A stretch of DNA of 64,000 nt from Opitutaceae bacterium (GCA_003151515.1 PLXS01000017.1:1-64000), one strand, 5' to 3'. Shown: positions 36,742 to 46,386, numbered from the stretch's first letter. Translations and numbers: made by a program. Notes: generated by a model from the sequence alone, not told the origin.

Positions 36742-39183
36742 TCATCTGCCGCCCGCCGGCCGCCCGAGCATCTGCCTGGCGAGCTCGAGGTTCCTGAACG
36801 CGTCCGGATAGCCGGGCCGGATCCTGAGCGCCTCCTCGAAGTGCGCGACGGCCTCCGAAAGGAGCCCGGGCGTGCCAGCGAGGGCGATGCCAAGGTTGTT
36901 GTGCAGCTCGGCGTTGGCTGGGCTCAGCCGAAGCGCCGCCTCGAACTCGGAGACGGCCTGCGGCAGCCGCCCCGGCGCCTGCGAAAGCGCGAGGCCCAGG
37001 TTGTTGCGGGCCTCGACGTAGTCCGGCTTGAGCCGCACGGCCGCCTCAAAGTGCCCTATCGCCTCGTCCAGCCGGCCCGGCTGGACGGCGAGGGCGAGGC
37101 CCAGGTTGTTGTGCGCCTCCGGGTAGCCGGGCCTGGCGCGCAGCGCCGCCTCGTACTCCCGGATTCCGTCCGCGGCGCGCCCGCTGGCGGCGGCGAGGGC
37201 CACGCCCAGGGCATTGTGCGCCGGCGCGAAGCCGGGATCGGCGCTGATGACCGCCCGGTACTCGGAGATGGCCTGCGCGAGCCCGCCGGGGCTCCTTGCG
37301 AGGGCTATGCCGAGGTTCGTTCGCGCGTCGGAGTAGCCGGGGTCGATGGCCAGGGCCTTCCCATACTGCGAGATGGCGTCGGGCAGGCGCCCGGGGACGC
37401 CCGCGAGCGCGACGCCCAGCGCGTTGTGCGCCTGCGGGAAGTCGGGGTCAATCCGGATGGCCTCCTCGAACTGGGCGATCGCCTCGCCCAGTCGCCCCGG
37501 CTGGCCGGCGAGGGCGAGCCCGAGGTCGTTGTGCGCCGGAGCATACCCCGGGTCGATGCGCAGCGCCTCCTCGAACTCGGACACCGCGTCGGGCAGCCTC
37601 CCGGGGATGCCCGCCAGGGCCGCTCCAAGGCTGTCGTGCGCCCGGACGAAGCGCGGGTCGAGGCGCAGCGCCTCCTCGAACTGGGCGATCGCCTCCGGGA
37701 GCCTCCCCGGGGTCTGCGCGAGCGCGATGCCCAGCTTGTTGTGGGCGTCGACGTACCCGGGGTCCAGCCGCACGGCGGCCTCGTACTGCTCGATGGCGCG
37801 GGGGAGGCCCCCGGGCCTCTGCGACAGGACGAATCCGTAGGCGCAGTGGGCCCGCACGTTGCCTGGGCGCCTCGCAAGGGTGTCGGTCCAGATCGCCTCC
37901 TCGCTGCGGTAGTCGCCGTTGCGCAGGTGGGTGATGCAGGCGAGGAGGAGCACGGCCGCGACAAGGGGCAGGGCGCACCAGCGGCCGAGGACGCGATGGA
38001 GCACGAGGACGGCCGCGCAGGCCGCGGCGGCGAGCGCCAGGTAGGCCCTGTGCTCGGCCATGGGCTGGGCGGCCACCGGGATGAAGCTCGTCGTCGGGGC
38101 AAGGACGATGAAGAACCAGGCGAAGAGGAAGCCGGCGGCGGGGCGCCGCCAAAGGGCGAAGGCCCCTGCCGCGAGGAGCGCGACGACGAGCAGGCCCTGC
38201 GGCCAGACCTCGGCGGGGCTGCGGACGGCGTCCATGCCGTAGTCAAAGACGAGCGGGTGGGGCCAGAAGGCCAGGCCGATGTAGGTCGCCAGCGAGCGGC
38301 AGGAGGTGAGCGCGTAGTCCCACGGCCCGATCCCCAGCCCGAAGCCGACGCCCCGGCTGCCGTGGCCGCGGGCAAGGAGCGCTAGGGGAATCCAGGTGGA
38401 GGCTGCGGCCGCGAGATAATAGCGCCAGCGAAGCCGCAGGGCGGCGCGCAGGGAGCCTGCGAGGAACGTGCGGTCATAGAGAAGCAGGAGGAGGGGCGCC
38501 GTGGCGATCACCTCCTTGGTCAGGGCGCCCATGAGGCACGCGAGGACCGAGCCCAGGCGCCACCAGCGGGCCGAGGCCGAGGCGTCGGCCGCCACGAACA
38601 GGTAGAGGGCCAGCAGGCACAGCAGCCCCGCCAGCGACTCGGCCCGCTGCGAGACGTAGGTCACCGCCTCGGTCTGGAGGGGATGGACCGTCCAGAGGAG
38701 GGCCGCAAGGAGGGCGAGGAGCGGGCCGTCCCGGCCGTAGCGGCCGGCGAGCACCCGAAGGGTGAGCGTGCGCCGAACGATCCCCAGAAGGGCGAGGCCG
38801 GCCGACACGTGGATGAGGAGGTTGAGGGCGTGGTAGCCCCAGGGCTGCTGGCGGCCGAGGGCGTAGTTGGCGGCGAACGAGAGGTTAAGGAGCGGCCGTC
38901 CGCTTACCGGGGTCCCGGGCGGGGGCGAAAGGGCCCTTCCCAGGCTCCTCACGGAGGGGTTGGTCGCGATGGCGGCCGAGTCGTCCAGGAGGAAGGGGAC
39001 GGCGAAGCTGTTGGCGTACGCGGCCAGGGCCGCGAGGGCGACGGCCGCCGCGGCCAGAAGGCAGCCCCGCCGGCCCTGGAGCAGGCCGGGCGCCCGGGCC
39101 GGCGGGCCTGCCGCGGCCCCGCCGCCTTGGATTTGTGTGGCCACCGCACGAGCCCAATCCGCGCGGGATGGGTCGGCAACCAT
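36742..39183 (-). CDS. TMTC-like membrane protein with C-terminal TPR array
   Basis: FLLDDSAAIATNPSVRSLGRAL...GRPLLNLSFAANYALGRQQPWGYHALNLLIHV...LLWTVHPLQTEAVTYVSQRAESLAGLLCLLALYLF (GT-C/TMTC-like), then ten 35-aa TPR units. Confidence 0.87.
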   Translation of the reverse strand: MVADPSRADWARAVATQIQGGGAAAGPPARAPGLLQGRRGCLLAAAAVALAALAAYANSFAVPFLLDDSAAIATNPSVRSLGRALSPPPGTPVSGRPLLNLSFAANYALGRQQPWGYHALNLLIHVSAGLALLGIVRRTLTLRVLAGRYGRDGPLLALLAALLWTVHPLQTEAVTYVSQRAESLAGLLCLLALYLFVAADASASARWWRLGSVLACLMGALTKEVIATAPLLLLLYDRTFLAGSLRAALRLRWRYYLAAAASTWIPLALLARGHGSRGVGFGLGIGPWDYALTSCRSLATYIGLAFWPHPLVFDYGMDAVRSPAEVWPQGLLVVALLAAGAFALWRRPAAGFLFAWFFIVLAPTTSFIPVAAQPMAEHRAYLALAAAACAAVLVLHRVLGRWCALPLVAAVLLLACITHLRNGDYRSEEAIWTDTLARRPGNVRAHCAYGFVLSQRPGGLPRAIEQYEAAVRLDPGYVDAHNKLGIALAQTPGRLPEAIAQFEEALRLDPRFVRAHDSLGAALAGIPGRLPDAVSEFEEALRIDPGYAPAHNDLGLALAGQPGRLGEAIAQFEEAIRIDPDFPQAHNALGVALAGVPGRLPDAISQYGKALAIDPGYSDARTNLGIALARSPGGLAQAISEYRAVISADPGFAPAHNALGVALAAASGRAADGIREYEAALRARPGYPEAHNNLGLALAVQPGRLDEAIGHFEAAVRLKPDYVEARNNLGLALSQAPGRLPQAVSEFEAALRLSPANAELHNNLGIALAGTPGLLSEAVAHFEEALRIRPGYPDAFRNLELARQMLGRPAGGR
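36790..37839 (-). repeat. ten tandem 35-aa (105-bp) TPR units, consensus LGIALAGxPGRLPEAIxxFEEALRIDPGYAxAHNN
   Basis: Direct reading of the 36742..39183 translation; each unit carries a PGRL insertion in the helix A/B region. Confidence 0.85.
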
Positions 39184-39201
39184 TATGAGGGCGGCTGCTC
39201 C

Positions 39202-41031
39202 CTAGCTGGCCTTCTCCAGCCGGTCGTACCAGTTGTACTTTATGTACGTCGAGGTGGCGACCAGGAGCGCGAATATCGCGCAGGCCCAGGACCACTGCTT
39301 GAGGACGATGTAGACCGCGAGCGTCACCAGGCACAGCTGCCAGACGATGCCCACGGCGACGTTCGTCAGGTCGCGCGCCGCGCTGCGGTTGGGCACGAAC
39401 GACGGGTCCTCGAGCATCACCTTCTCGCGGATGGGGCCCCACCAGCCCCAGGGGTTGACGCTCTTGTAGAACTTTTTCAGGACCTCGTCGTCCTCGGCCG
39501 TACTCATGAAAGTCCCGGCGAGGCAGCCCGCCAGCGAGATGACGAGCAGGAACGGGAACGTGTAGAGGGCGTTGAAGCTCCTGCCCGTCGCCTTCTCAAG
39601 GAGCAGGAACAGGATGGCGCCGGCGATGCCGCAGACCATCCCCCAGAAGTACCCGTAGCCATTGAACCGCCACCAGTACCATTTGAGGACGTTCGCGGCG
39701 ACGAAGGCGCTGTAGAGGGCTCCGACGAGCCACATCATGACGCTCGTGATGCTTGTCGTCAGCAGGCCGCAGACGATCCCGATCACGAGGAAGACGATCG
39801 AGAAAATGCGGCTTAAGGCCACCTCGTGCCTGCCCCCGGAGTTGGGGTTCATGAAGCGCTTGTAGATGTCGTTGACGACATAGGCTGGGGCCGCATTGAG
39901 CGTGGCCGCGAAGTTGGACATGAACGCCGCGGCGAGTCCCGCAAGGAGAAAGCCGACGACGCCCGACGGGACGTGGCCCAGCGCAATGGGGAGGATCTTC
40001 TCGAAGTCGGGGGCGGCCTGCGACTGCAGCTGCGGCATGCAGAAGGCGAGGGCGAGGACCGTGATCCCGGCGATCATCATGTAGCGCGGGAACATGAGGA
40101 CGACGGTCACCATCCCGTTCATGAGCGAGGCCTCGCGCGGGTTGCGCGTCGCCAGGATGCGCTGCATGTCGTAGTTCGGGGCCGGCCCCGCGAGGCTCGC
40201 GAGGACGCCCTTGAAGGTCATCAGGCAGAAGATGATCGTGAAGAGGTCGTTGCCGTCGCTCGTGATGGAGGCGTTCGCGGTCTTGAGGATCCCGTCCCAG
40301 TTCAGCCCGAGCCTCCAGCCGAAGAAGGGGTTCATCCAGCCGGCCGGGATGCTGTGCGCGATCATCTCGGGCGAGACCTTGACCAGGGCGATGATGCCTA
40401 GCGTGAGCGCCGTGAGCGTGAGGATCGTGAACTGCGCCACCTCGGTGATGACGACGCTCACCATGCCGCCCTTGATCGCGTAGAGGGACGTGAGCCCGAG
40501 CAGGATGATGGCGTAGATGTTCTCGTCGGCGAAGACGCCGCTCGCCTGGTTCGTGAAGCGCCACGGCAGCAGGACGACCGCGAACTTGCCGATGCCCTTG
40601 AAGGCGTAGGCCAGGAGCCCGACCACGTTGACGAGCGCGAACACGACGACGCTCAGGTGCGCGAGCGTGGCGCCGCGGTCGTTGCCGAAGCGCGTCTGCA
40701 TCCACTGCGCGCCCGTGAGCACGTTCGAGCGCCTCAGCCAGGCGCTCATGAACATCATCAGGAAGATCTGGTTGAACGTCGGCCAGACCCAGGGCAGCCA
40801 GATGCTCTTGAGGCCGTAGATGAAGAGCGCGTAGACCAGGTACATGGTGCCGCTGATGTCGAACATCCCGGACGCGTCCGAGACGCCGAGCATGAACCAG
40901 GGCAGCTTTTTTCCGCCGAGAAAGTAGCCGTCCAGGTCCTTGGATCCCTTCCGGGAGACCCACAGGCCGATGGCGACCACGGCCACGAAGTAGCCGACGA
41001 CGATGCTGATGTCTAGGACGTGCAGCTGCAT
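39202..41031 (-). CDS. sodium/solute symporter (SSS family)
   Basis: GYFVAVVAIGLWVSRKGSKDLDGYFLGGKKLPWFMLGVSDASGMFDISGTMYLVY...; about 13-14 TM; adjacent to GH/AGE genes. Confidence 0.92.
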   Translation of the reverse strand: MQLHVLDISIVVGYFVAVVAIGLWVSRKGSKDLDGYFLGGKKLPWFMLGVSDASGMFDISGTMYLVYALFIYGLKSIWLPWVWPTFNQIFLMMFMSAWLRRSNVLTGAQWMQTRFGNDRGATLAHLSVVVFALVNVVGLLAYAFKGIGKFAVVLLPWRFTNQASGVFADENIYAIILLGLTSLYAIKGGMVSVVITEVAQFTILTLTALTLGIIALVKVSPEMIAHSIPAGWMNPFFGWRLGLNWDGILKTANASITSDGNDLFTIIFCLMTFKGVLASLAGPAPNYDMQRILATRNPREASLMNGMVTVVLMFPRYMMIAGITVLALAFCMPQLQSQAAPDFEKILPIALGHVPSGVVGFLLAGLAAAFMSNFAATLNAAPAYVVNDIYKRFMNPNSGGRHEVALSRIFSIVFLVIGIVCGLLTTSITSVMMWLVGALYSAFVAANVLKWYWWRFNGYGYFWGMVCGIAGAILFLLLEKATGRSFNALYTFPFLLVISLAGCLAGTFMSTAEDDEVLKKFYKSVNPWGWWGPIREKVMLEDPSFVPNRSAARDLTNVAVGIVWQLCLVTLAVYIVLKQWSWACAIFALLVATSTYIKYNWYDRLEKAS

Positions 41032-41192
41032 GAGGTTTCTCGGTCGGGCGGCCGGGTTTGCGCTTGGTGCCTTGGGGATATCGCAGCCGCGAACAGGGCC
41101 AAAATGCTTGGGGCAGCGCCCCGGCAGGGCAAACAAATCCCGATGCGGGCGCGGGTTGCGCACCGGCCCTTTGTCCGCCATGCTTCGTGCCG

Positions 41193-42539
41193 ATGACTAC
41201 CCCACGAACCCTCCTCGGGGGCCTGGCCCTTGTGGCGTGCACCTGCGCCGCGGCCGCCCCCGCCGCGACCCCGGCGCCGGCGGGGGCGCAGGCCCAGCTC
41301 ACCCGCCTCGCGTCCGACGCCGAGGCCGAGCTGCGCGGCGACATCCTGCCGTTCTGGCTCAAGCACGCGCGAGACACCGAGCACGGCGGCTTCCACTCGT
41401 TCATAGGGGAGGACATGTCGGTGCGCGACGACCCGGTCCCGCACGGGGCGCTCCTGACGAGCCGCATCCTCTGGACGTTCTCGGCGGCGTACCGGCTCTA
41501 CCGGGACCCCGCGTACCTCGAGATGGCGCGCTGGGCGTTCAAGGACCTGGCCGGGCGGTTCACGGACCCGCAGTACGGCGGGCTCTACTGGTCGGCGCGC
41601 GCCGACGGGACGCCCGTGGACGCGCACAAGCAGGTCTACGGGCAGGTCTTCGGCATCTACGGCCTTTCGGAGTACTACAGGGCCACCGGCGACAGGGCCG
41701 CACTCGACCAGGCGATCGCGATCTACCAGCTGATCGAGAAATACGCGCACGATCCGGTGAATGGCGGCTACTACGACTCGCTCGCGCGCGACTGGAAGAA
41801 GGGGGACTCCGACAAGGCTGAACTCCTCGGGGGCGCCCCCAAGTCACAGAACTCCCACATCCACATCCTCGAGGGCTTCACGAACCTGCTGCGCGTCTGG
41901 CCGGACGAGGGGCTGCGCTCGCGCGAGCGCGAGCTGGTCCTACTGGTGATGACGCGCATCATCGACCCCAGGACCCACCACCTGGTCCTCTTCATGAAGG
42001 ACGACTGGACGCCGATCGGCGACGACGTCTCGTACGGCCACGACATCGAGCTGAGCTGGCTCCTGGTCGAGGCGACCCGGGTGCTGGGAGAGCCCGCGCT
42101 CAGCGAGCGCGCGCGAAGGCTCGCCCTGCAGATCGCGGACGTGACGCAGGCCCAGGGCGTCGACGCGGACGGCGGCGTCTACACCGAGGGCGGCCCCAAG
42201 GGCCCGACGAACACGGACAAGGAGTGGTGGGAGCAGGCCGAGGCCGCCGTGGGCTTCCTGAACGCCTACCAGATCTCCGGCTCTCCGGCGTACCTGGCCG
42301 ACTCGCTCAGGAGCTGGAGCTTCATCCAGGACAGGCTCGTGGACCGCAAGAACGGGGACTGGCACAACATGCTGCGGCGCGACGGCACGCCCATCCTGGA
42401 GTACAAGGGGCGCGACGGCCGCACGTTCCCGAGCGCGAAGCTGAGCGTCTGGAAGTGCCCGTACCACAACAGCCGCTCGTGCATGGAGCTGATCGAGCGC
42501 TCGCGCGAGATGGGCGCCGGTGCGCCCGCCGCCCCCTAG
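41193..42539 (+). CDS. AGE-family epimerase (cellobiose 2-epimerase-like) with N-terminal signal/lipobox
   Basis: MTTPRTLLGGLALVACTCAAAA signal with LVAC lipobox; body LLTSRILWTFSAAYRLYRDPAYLEMARWAFKDLAGRF...KQVYGQVFGIYGLSEYY...PKSQNSHIHILEGFTNLLRVWPD...FWKCPYHNSR-like end. Confidence 0.9.
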   Translation: MTTPRTLLGGLALVACTCAAAAPAATPAPAGAQAQLTRLASDAEAELRGDILPFWLKHARDTEHGGFHSFIGEDMSVRDDPVPHGALLTSRILWTFSAAYRLYRDPAYLEMARWAFKDLAGRFTDPQYGGLYWSARADGTPVDAHKQVYGQVFGIYGLSEYYRATGDRAALDQAIAIYQLIEKYAHDPVNGGYYDSLARDWKKGDSDKAELLGGAPKSQNSHIHILEGFTNLLRVWPDEGLRSRERELVLLVMTRIIDPRTHHLVLFMKDDWTPIGDDVSYGHDIELSWLLVEATRVLGEPALSERARRLALQIADVTQAQGVDADGGVYTEGGPKGPTNTDKEWWEQAEAAVGFLNAYQISGSPAYLADSLRSWSFIQDRLVDRKNGDWHNMLRRDGTPILEYKGRDGRTFPSAKLSVWKCPYHNSRSCMELIERSREMGAGAPAAP

Positions 42540-43636
42540 CCCGCGAGGAGCAGCTCGAGCATCCGGCGGTCGAGCTTGTGGCCCTCGAAGTCCTCGTAGC
42601 GCACGTCGGCCCTGCCGCTGTCGACGATCCCGAAGGGGCCGCGCAGGTTCCACATGGACCAGCCCCAGCCGGCCTCCCTCCAGAGGGCCAGCAGGTCCGT
42701 CATCCAGCCCAGGCAGGCGCCGTGCGGGGTCCTGGAGAAGCAGCCCCACTCGCCGACGTGGACGGGGACGCCGAGCTCGACGAGCGCCCTCCACTTCGTG
42801 ATCAGCTCGGCGCGCAGCTTCGCGCGGTCCCAGGTGACCCCGTTCTTGTCCACCATGGGCCAGGTGGGCGTCGCGAGCGACTCGAACTCGCGCGGCGGGA
42901 CCCAGTCGGCGGTGTAGTGGCTCACCATCTTCGGCAGGTAGCCGCGCGTGCTCTGGACGATGCCCTGGTCCGCGAGGCCCATGACAGGGGTCTGGCCGAT
43001 GTCGGCGCCGTCGGCGACGATCAGGCGCCCGGGGCTTGTCTCCCTTATGGTCGCGATCAGCGCCCGGGCCACCTCGACGTAGCGGGACTGGTCGGCCATG
43101 AACGGGGGCTCGTTGAACAGGTCGAAGCTCAGGCGCGAGCTCGGGATGTCCCCGTAGCGCAGGGCCAGGTGGCGCCAGTGGTGGCGCGCGGCCTCCAGGG
43201 CGCGGGCCATCGAGTCGGGCGGGCTGTCGAAGAGCTGGTGGGGCTCGAGCTCGCGCCCGTTCACGCAGTAGCCCGGTATCCGGTGCAGGCAGAGGTTGAG
43301 GTAGATGCCGTGGCGCCGGCCCATCTCCATCGCGGCGTCCAGGGGCTTGAGGGACTCCTCGTCGATCCTCATCCAGTCCTTCGGGTCCGACCAGGACCAG
43401 TAGGAGACGGGAAGGCGGGCGAAATTGAAGCCCCAGCGCGCCATCCACTCGAAGTCGCTCTCCCTGTAGGCGAGCGCGCGGGAGCCGCGCGAGGCCCCCT
43501 GGATGTTGAAGCCGCGCCAGAGGGGTATCTTGGGCTGGGGGCGCGGGCCGGGGGCCTCGGCGCGGCCGAGGCCGGGAAGGATGGCCCCCGCGGCCGCGGC
43601 GGCCGAGGCGCCGATGAATGTTCTGCGTGTGATCAT
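42536..43636 (-). CDS. GH5-family glycoside hydrolase, Tat-type signal
   Basis: MITRRTFIGASAAAAAGAILPG (Tat); IPLWRGFNIQG...FNFARLPVSYWSW...LSFDLFNEPPFM...VPVHVGEWGCFSRTPH...WGWSMWNLRGPFGIVDSGRADV. Confidence 0.9.
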   Translation of the reverse strand: MITRRTFIGASAAAAAGAILPGLGRAEAPGPRPQPKIPLWRGFNIQGASRGSRALAYRESDFEWMARWGFNFARLPVSYWSWSDPKDWMRIDEESLKPLDAAMEMGRRHGIYLNLCLHRIPGYCVNGRELEPHQLFDSPPDSMARALEAARHHWRHLALRYGDIPSSRLSFDLFNEPPFMADQSRYVEVARALIATIRETSPGRLIVADGADIGQTPVMGLADQGIVQSTRGYLPKMVSHYTADWVPPREFESLATPTWPMVDKNGVTWDRAKLRAELITKWRALVELGVPVHVGEWGCFSRTPHGACLGWMTDLLALWREAGWGWSMWNLRGPFGIVDSGRADVRYEDFEGHKLDRRMLELLLAG

Positions 43637-45054
43637 AGGCTTGGGCGGATGAGCCGCGCCTCGGCGCCCGGGTGGGCCGCCTCGCCGGCCAGGCCGGAGT
43701 CGTCCAGGCCGGGGCATCCCGCGGCGTCGAGCGCATGCTCGAAGTAGGCCGGCGGGTTCGGGCCCCAGGTGACGCTGCAGTCGCGAAGGCTGACCCGGGC
43801 GGCGCCGCGCAGCAAAAAGCCGCTTGTCGCCATGCGGGGCAGAGCGTCGCCCTCGCTCGGCCGCAGGTCCTGGCGCCCGCCCTCGAAGGTGCCAGGCCTG
43901 ACGATTCGGATGGAGACCCCCTCGAAGGAGATCCCTTCAATGTGGCCGGGCTGCGCGGCGTAGACCATGGCTCCGTTCTCGCAGGTGCAGGTGAGGTTCG
44001 AGAAGCGCACGTCCCTGATGACGCCGAGCCGGGTGTCCTTGGTCCACGGAAGTGCCAGGACCTGGATCGGCTCGCCGCGCCCCCACCACATCGAGTCGAA
44101 GATCCTGGTGGAGATGACAAGGTCAGAGAAGAGGACGTGCTCTATCGTGCCCCCGAGGCTCAGGCGCACCGCCACGCCGCGATGGCTGTCGCTGATCACG
44201 CAGCCGCTGACGATCACGTTGCGGATCGGGCCCGCGGCGTCGCAGCCCAGGACGACCCCGCACGAGCGCGTGACGAGCGTGCAGCCGGTGATGACGATGT
44301 TCTCGCAGGGCCGGCTCACGCCCTCGCTCAAGGGCGCCGTCTTGAGCGAGATGCAGTCGTCGCCGGTCGTGATGTGGCAGCCGCGCACGCGCACGTTCGA
44401 GGACCAGTCGATGTCGAGGCCGTCGTTGTTGGGCATCAGCAGGTCGCCGTCTATGCGCAGCGAGTCGGCGGTCACGTCGTCGCAGCCGAGCAGCCTCAGG
44501 GTCCAGAACGCCGAATTCGTGAGGGAGAAGTCCCGCAGCAGCACGTGCGTGCACTCCTTGAGCACCATCGTGAACGGGCGCAGGCCGACGCAGGTGTAGA
44601 TGTACGGCCCGACCTTCGACACGTAGGCCATCCCGTTGCCGTCTATCCTCCCCGGGCCCGTGACGGCGATGTCGTCGGCCTTCTCCGCGTAGACGATGAC
44701 GCCCATCATCGGCACCGGGCCGGGGTCGAACGACACGGGCGGCGGCGCGAAGCGCGTGAAGTCCGCGTGGCGGGGGCTGCCCTGCAGGAGCGACCCGCGC
44801 CCGAGGTGAAGCTCGACGTGGCTCTTGAGGACGACCGTTCCGATCGTCAGGCGCGTCCCCGGGGGCACCTCCACGCGGCCTCCCCCCTGGGCGGCGCAGG
44901 CGTCAATGGCGCCCTGGATGGCCGCGGTGTCGGCCTGGACGCCCCGACCCGTGGCCCCGTAGTCGACGACGCTGAAGATGCCCGGCGGGGACGCCATGGC
45001 GCAAAGCGGCACCAGGAGGGTGGCGAGGCCTCGCAGGATCGGGGCGCGTGACAT
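43633..45054 (-). CDS. GH28 polygalacturonase-like, signal peptide
   Basis: FSVVDYGATGRGVQADTAAIQGAIDACAAQGGGRVEVPPG...NNDGLDIDWSSNVRVRGCHITTGDDCISLKT (NxD..DD GH28 motif); ATGA overlap with GH5 downstream. Confidence 0.92.
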   Translation of the reverse strand: MSRAPILRGLATLLVPLCAMASPPGIFSVVDYGATGRGVQADTAAIQGAIDACAAQGGGRVEVPPGTRLTIGTVVLKSHVELHLGRGSLLQGSPRHADFTRFAPPPVSFDPGPVPMMGVIVYAEKADDIAVTGPGRIDGNGMAYVSKVGPYIYTCVGLRPFTMVLKECTHVLLRDFSLTNSAFWTLRLLGCDDVTADSLRIDGDLLMPNNDGLDIDWSSNVRVRGCHITTGDDCISLKTAPLSEGVSRPCENIVITGCTLVTRSCGVVLGCDAAGPIRNVIVSGCVISDSHRGVAVRLSLGGTIEHVLFSDLVISTRIFDSMWWGRGEPIQVLALPWTKDTRLGVIRDVRFSNLTCTCENGAMVYAAQPGHIEGISFEGVSIRIVRPGTFEGGRQDLRPSEGDALPRMATSGFLLRGAARVSLRDCSVTWGPNPPAYFEHALDAAGCPGLDDSGLAGEAAHPGAEARLIRPSL

Positions 45055-45057
45055 GCT

Positions 45058-45113
45058 TGGGGGCAGGGGTTTGGGGGATGTCGGGGCGCCCCTGGGGGGC
45101 CGGGGGGCCGCCT
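45058..45113 (+). repeat. G-tract cluster (G-quadruplex motif)
   Basis: TGGGGGCAGGGGTTTGGGGGATGTCGGGGCGCCCCTGGGGGGCCGGGGGGCC, immediately upstream of GH28 start. Confidence 0.75.
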
Positions 45114-45343
45114 CCTAGACGGTTCAGATTCCGCGCGAAGTCAAACCTCGGGCCCCGGAGGGATCCGGGCGCCCCATGCGGCTGCGGGAGGGCATAACTG
45201 CCTTCTCAACAACTTGGCAAAGGTTCTCATTAACACCGGCTGCCGTTGAGGATACGGTTGCCCCCGGTCCCCCGGCTTCTCTGGAAGAACCCCCTGTCAG
45301 CCTGAGCCTTCCAATGGCTGCCGCATGCGATTACCCATTCACA

Positions 45344-46333
45344 ATGAAGCTAAAGATTGAAGGTCCAGCGCTCCCGAACATCCCGTGGCAGCCCAGGCCC
45401 ACGAACAATGCCGACACCGCCTGGCGCTACAGCGGCAACCCGGTCGTGGGGCGCCGCCCCCTGCCCAGGGTCACCGGAATCTACAACAGCGCGGTCGTCC
45501 CATGGAAGGGTGGCTTCATCGGCGTGTTCCGCACCGAGGGCATGGACCGCATACCGCACCTGCACGTCGGGCGCAGCAAGGACGGCTTCAAGTTCACATT
45601 CGAGCCGAAGCCGATCGACCTGGAGTGCGACGACCCCGAGGTGCGCAGGTTCGAGTACGCCTACGACCCCCGCGTCACGCCGATCGACGGCGTCCACTAC
45701 GTCACCTGGTGCAACGGCTACCACGGCCCGACAATCGGGATCGCGAGGACCAGGGACTTCGTGCGCTTCGAGCAGCTGGAAAACGCCTTCCTGCCCTACA
45801 ACCGAAACGGCGTCCTCTTCCCCCGCAGGTTCGACGGCAAGTTCCTCATGCTCAGCCGCCCCTCCGACACGGGCCACACGCCCTTCGGGGACATATTCAT
45901 AAGCGAGAGCGAGGACCTGGTCCACTGGGGGCGCCACCGCCACGTGATGGGGCGCGGAGGCCCGTGGTGGCAGGGGACGAAGATCGGCGCGGGCCCGTCG
46001 CCCATCGAGACGAGCGAGGGCTGGCTCCTCTTCTATCACGGCGTCACGACCACCTGCAACGGATACGTGTACGCGATCGGCGCGATGCTGCTCGACCGCA
46101 AGGAGCCATGGAAGGTCATCGCCTGCGCCGACCAGCCGCTCATCAACCCCGAGGCGCCCTACGAGGTGTCGGGCTTCGTCCCGGGCGTCTGCTTCCCCGT
46201 GGGCTGCCTGTGCGACTCCGCCACCGGCCGGATAGCGATCTACTACGGGGCCGCCGACACCTTCACCGCGCTGTGCTTCTGCGACGCCAACGAGGTCGTC
46301 AGGTTCATCAAGGACCACCCTCTCGCGAGATGA
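45344..46333 (+). CDS. GH130 phosphorylase, second copy (mannooligosaccharide-type candidate)
   Basis: TAWRYSGNPVVGRRPLPRVTGIYNSAVVPWKGGFIGVFRTEG...FEYAYDPRVTPIDGVHYVTWCNGYHGPTIGIARTRDF...KIGAGPSPIETSEGWLLFYHGV. Confidence 0.92.
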   Translation: MKLKIEGPALPNIPWQPRPTNNADTAWRYSGNPVVGRRPLPRVTGIYNSAVVPWKGGFIGVFRTEGMDRIPHLHVGRSKDGFKFTFEPKPIDLECDDPEVRRFEYAYDPRVTPIDGVHYVTWCNGYHGPTIGIARTRDFVRFEQLENAFLPYNRNGVLFPRRFDGKFLMLSRPSDTGHTPFGDIFISESEDLVHWGRHRHVMGRGGPWWQGTKIGAGPSPIETSEGWLLFYHGVTTTCNGYVYAIGAMLLDRKEPWKVIACADQPLINPEAPYEVSGFVPGVCFPVGCLCDSATGRIAIYYGAADTFTALCFCDANEVVRFIKDHPLAR

Positions 46334-46386
46334 GCGCCCGCTAGGCGGCGCTTGCCACCGGTAGGGGTTGGACGCACTTTCTGCCC

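Noticed and set aside
36790-37839. Tandem repeats considered as a CRISPR or satellite array
   Set aside because: Period is 105 bp, in frame, and encodes TPR helices; no spacer-like unique segments. No CRISPR array was seen anywhere in the window.
36841-38385. 514-aa + strand ORF opposite the TPR array
   Set aside because: Its repetitive appearance is the mirror of the 105-bp TPR repeats; composition is not protein-like.
41940-45051. ORFs 41940..44120 (-) and 43672..45051 (+)
   Set aside because: Overlap strong AGE, GH5 and GH28 genes in other frames; Arg/Pro/Ala-rich without motifs.
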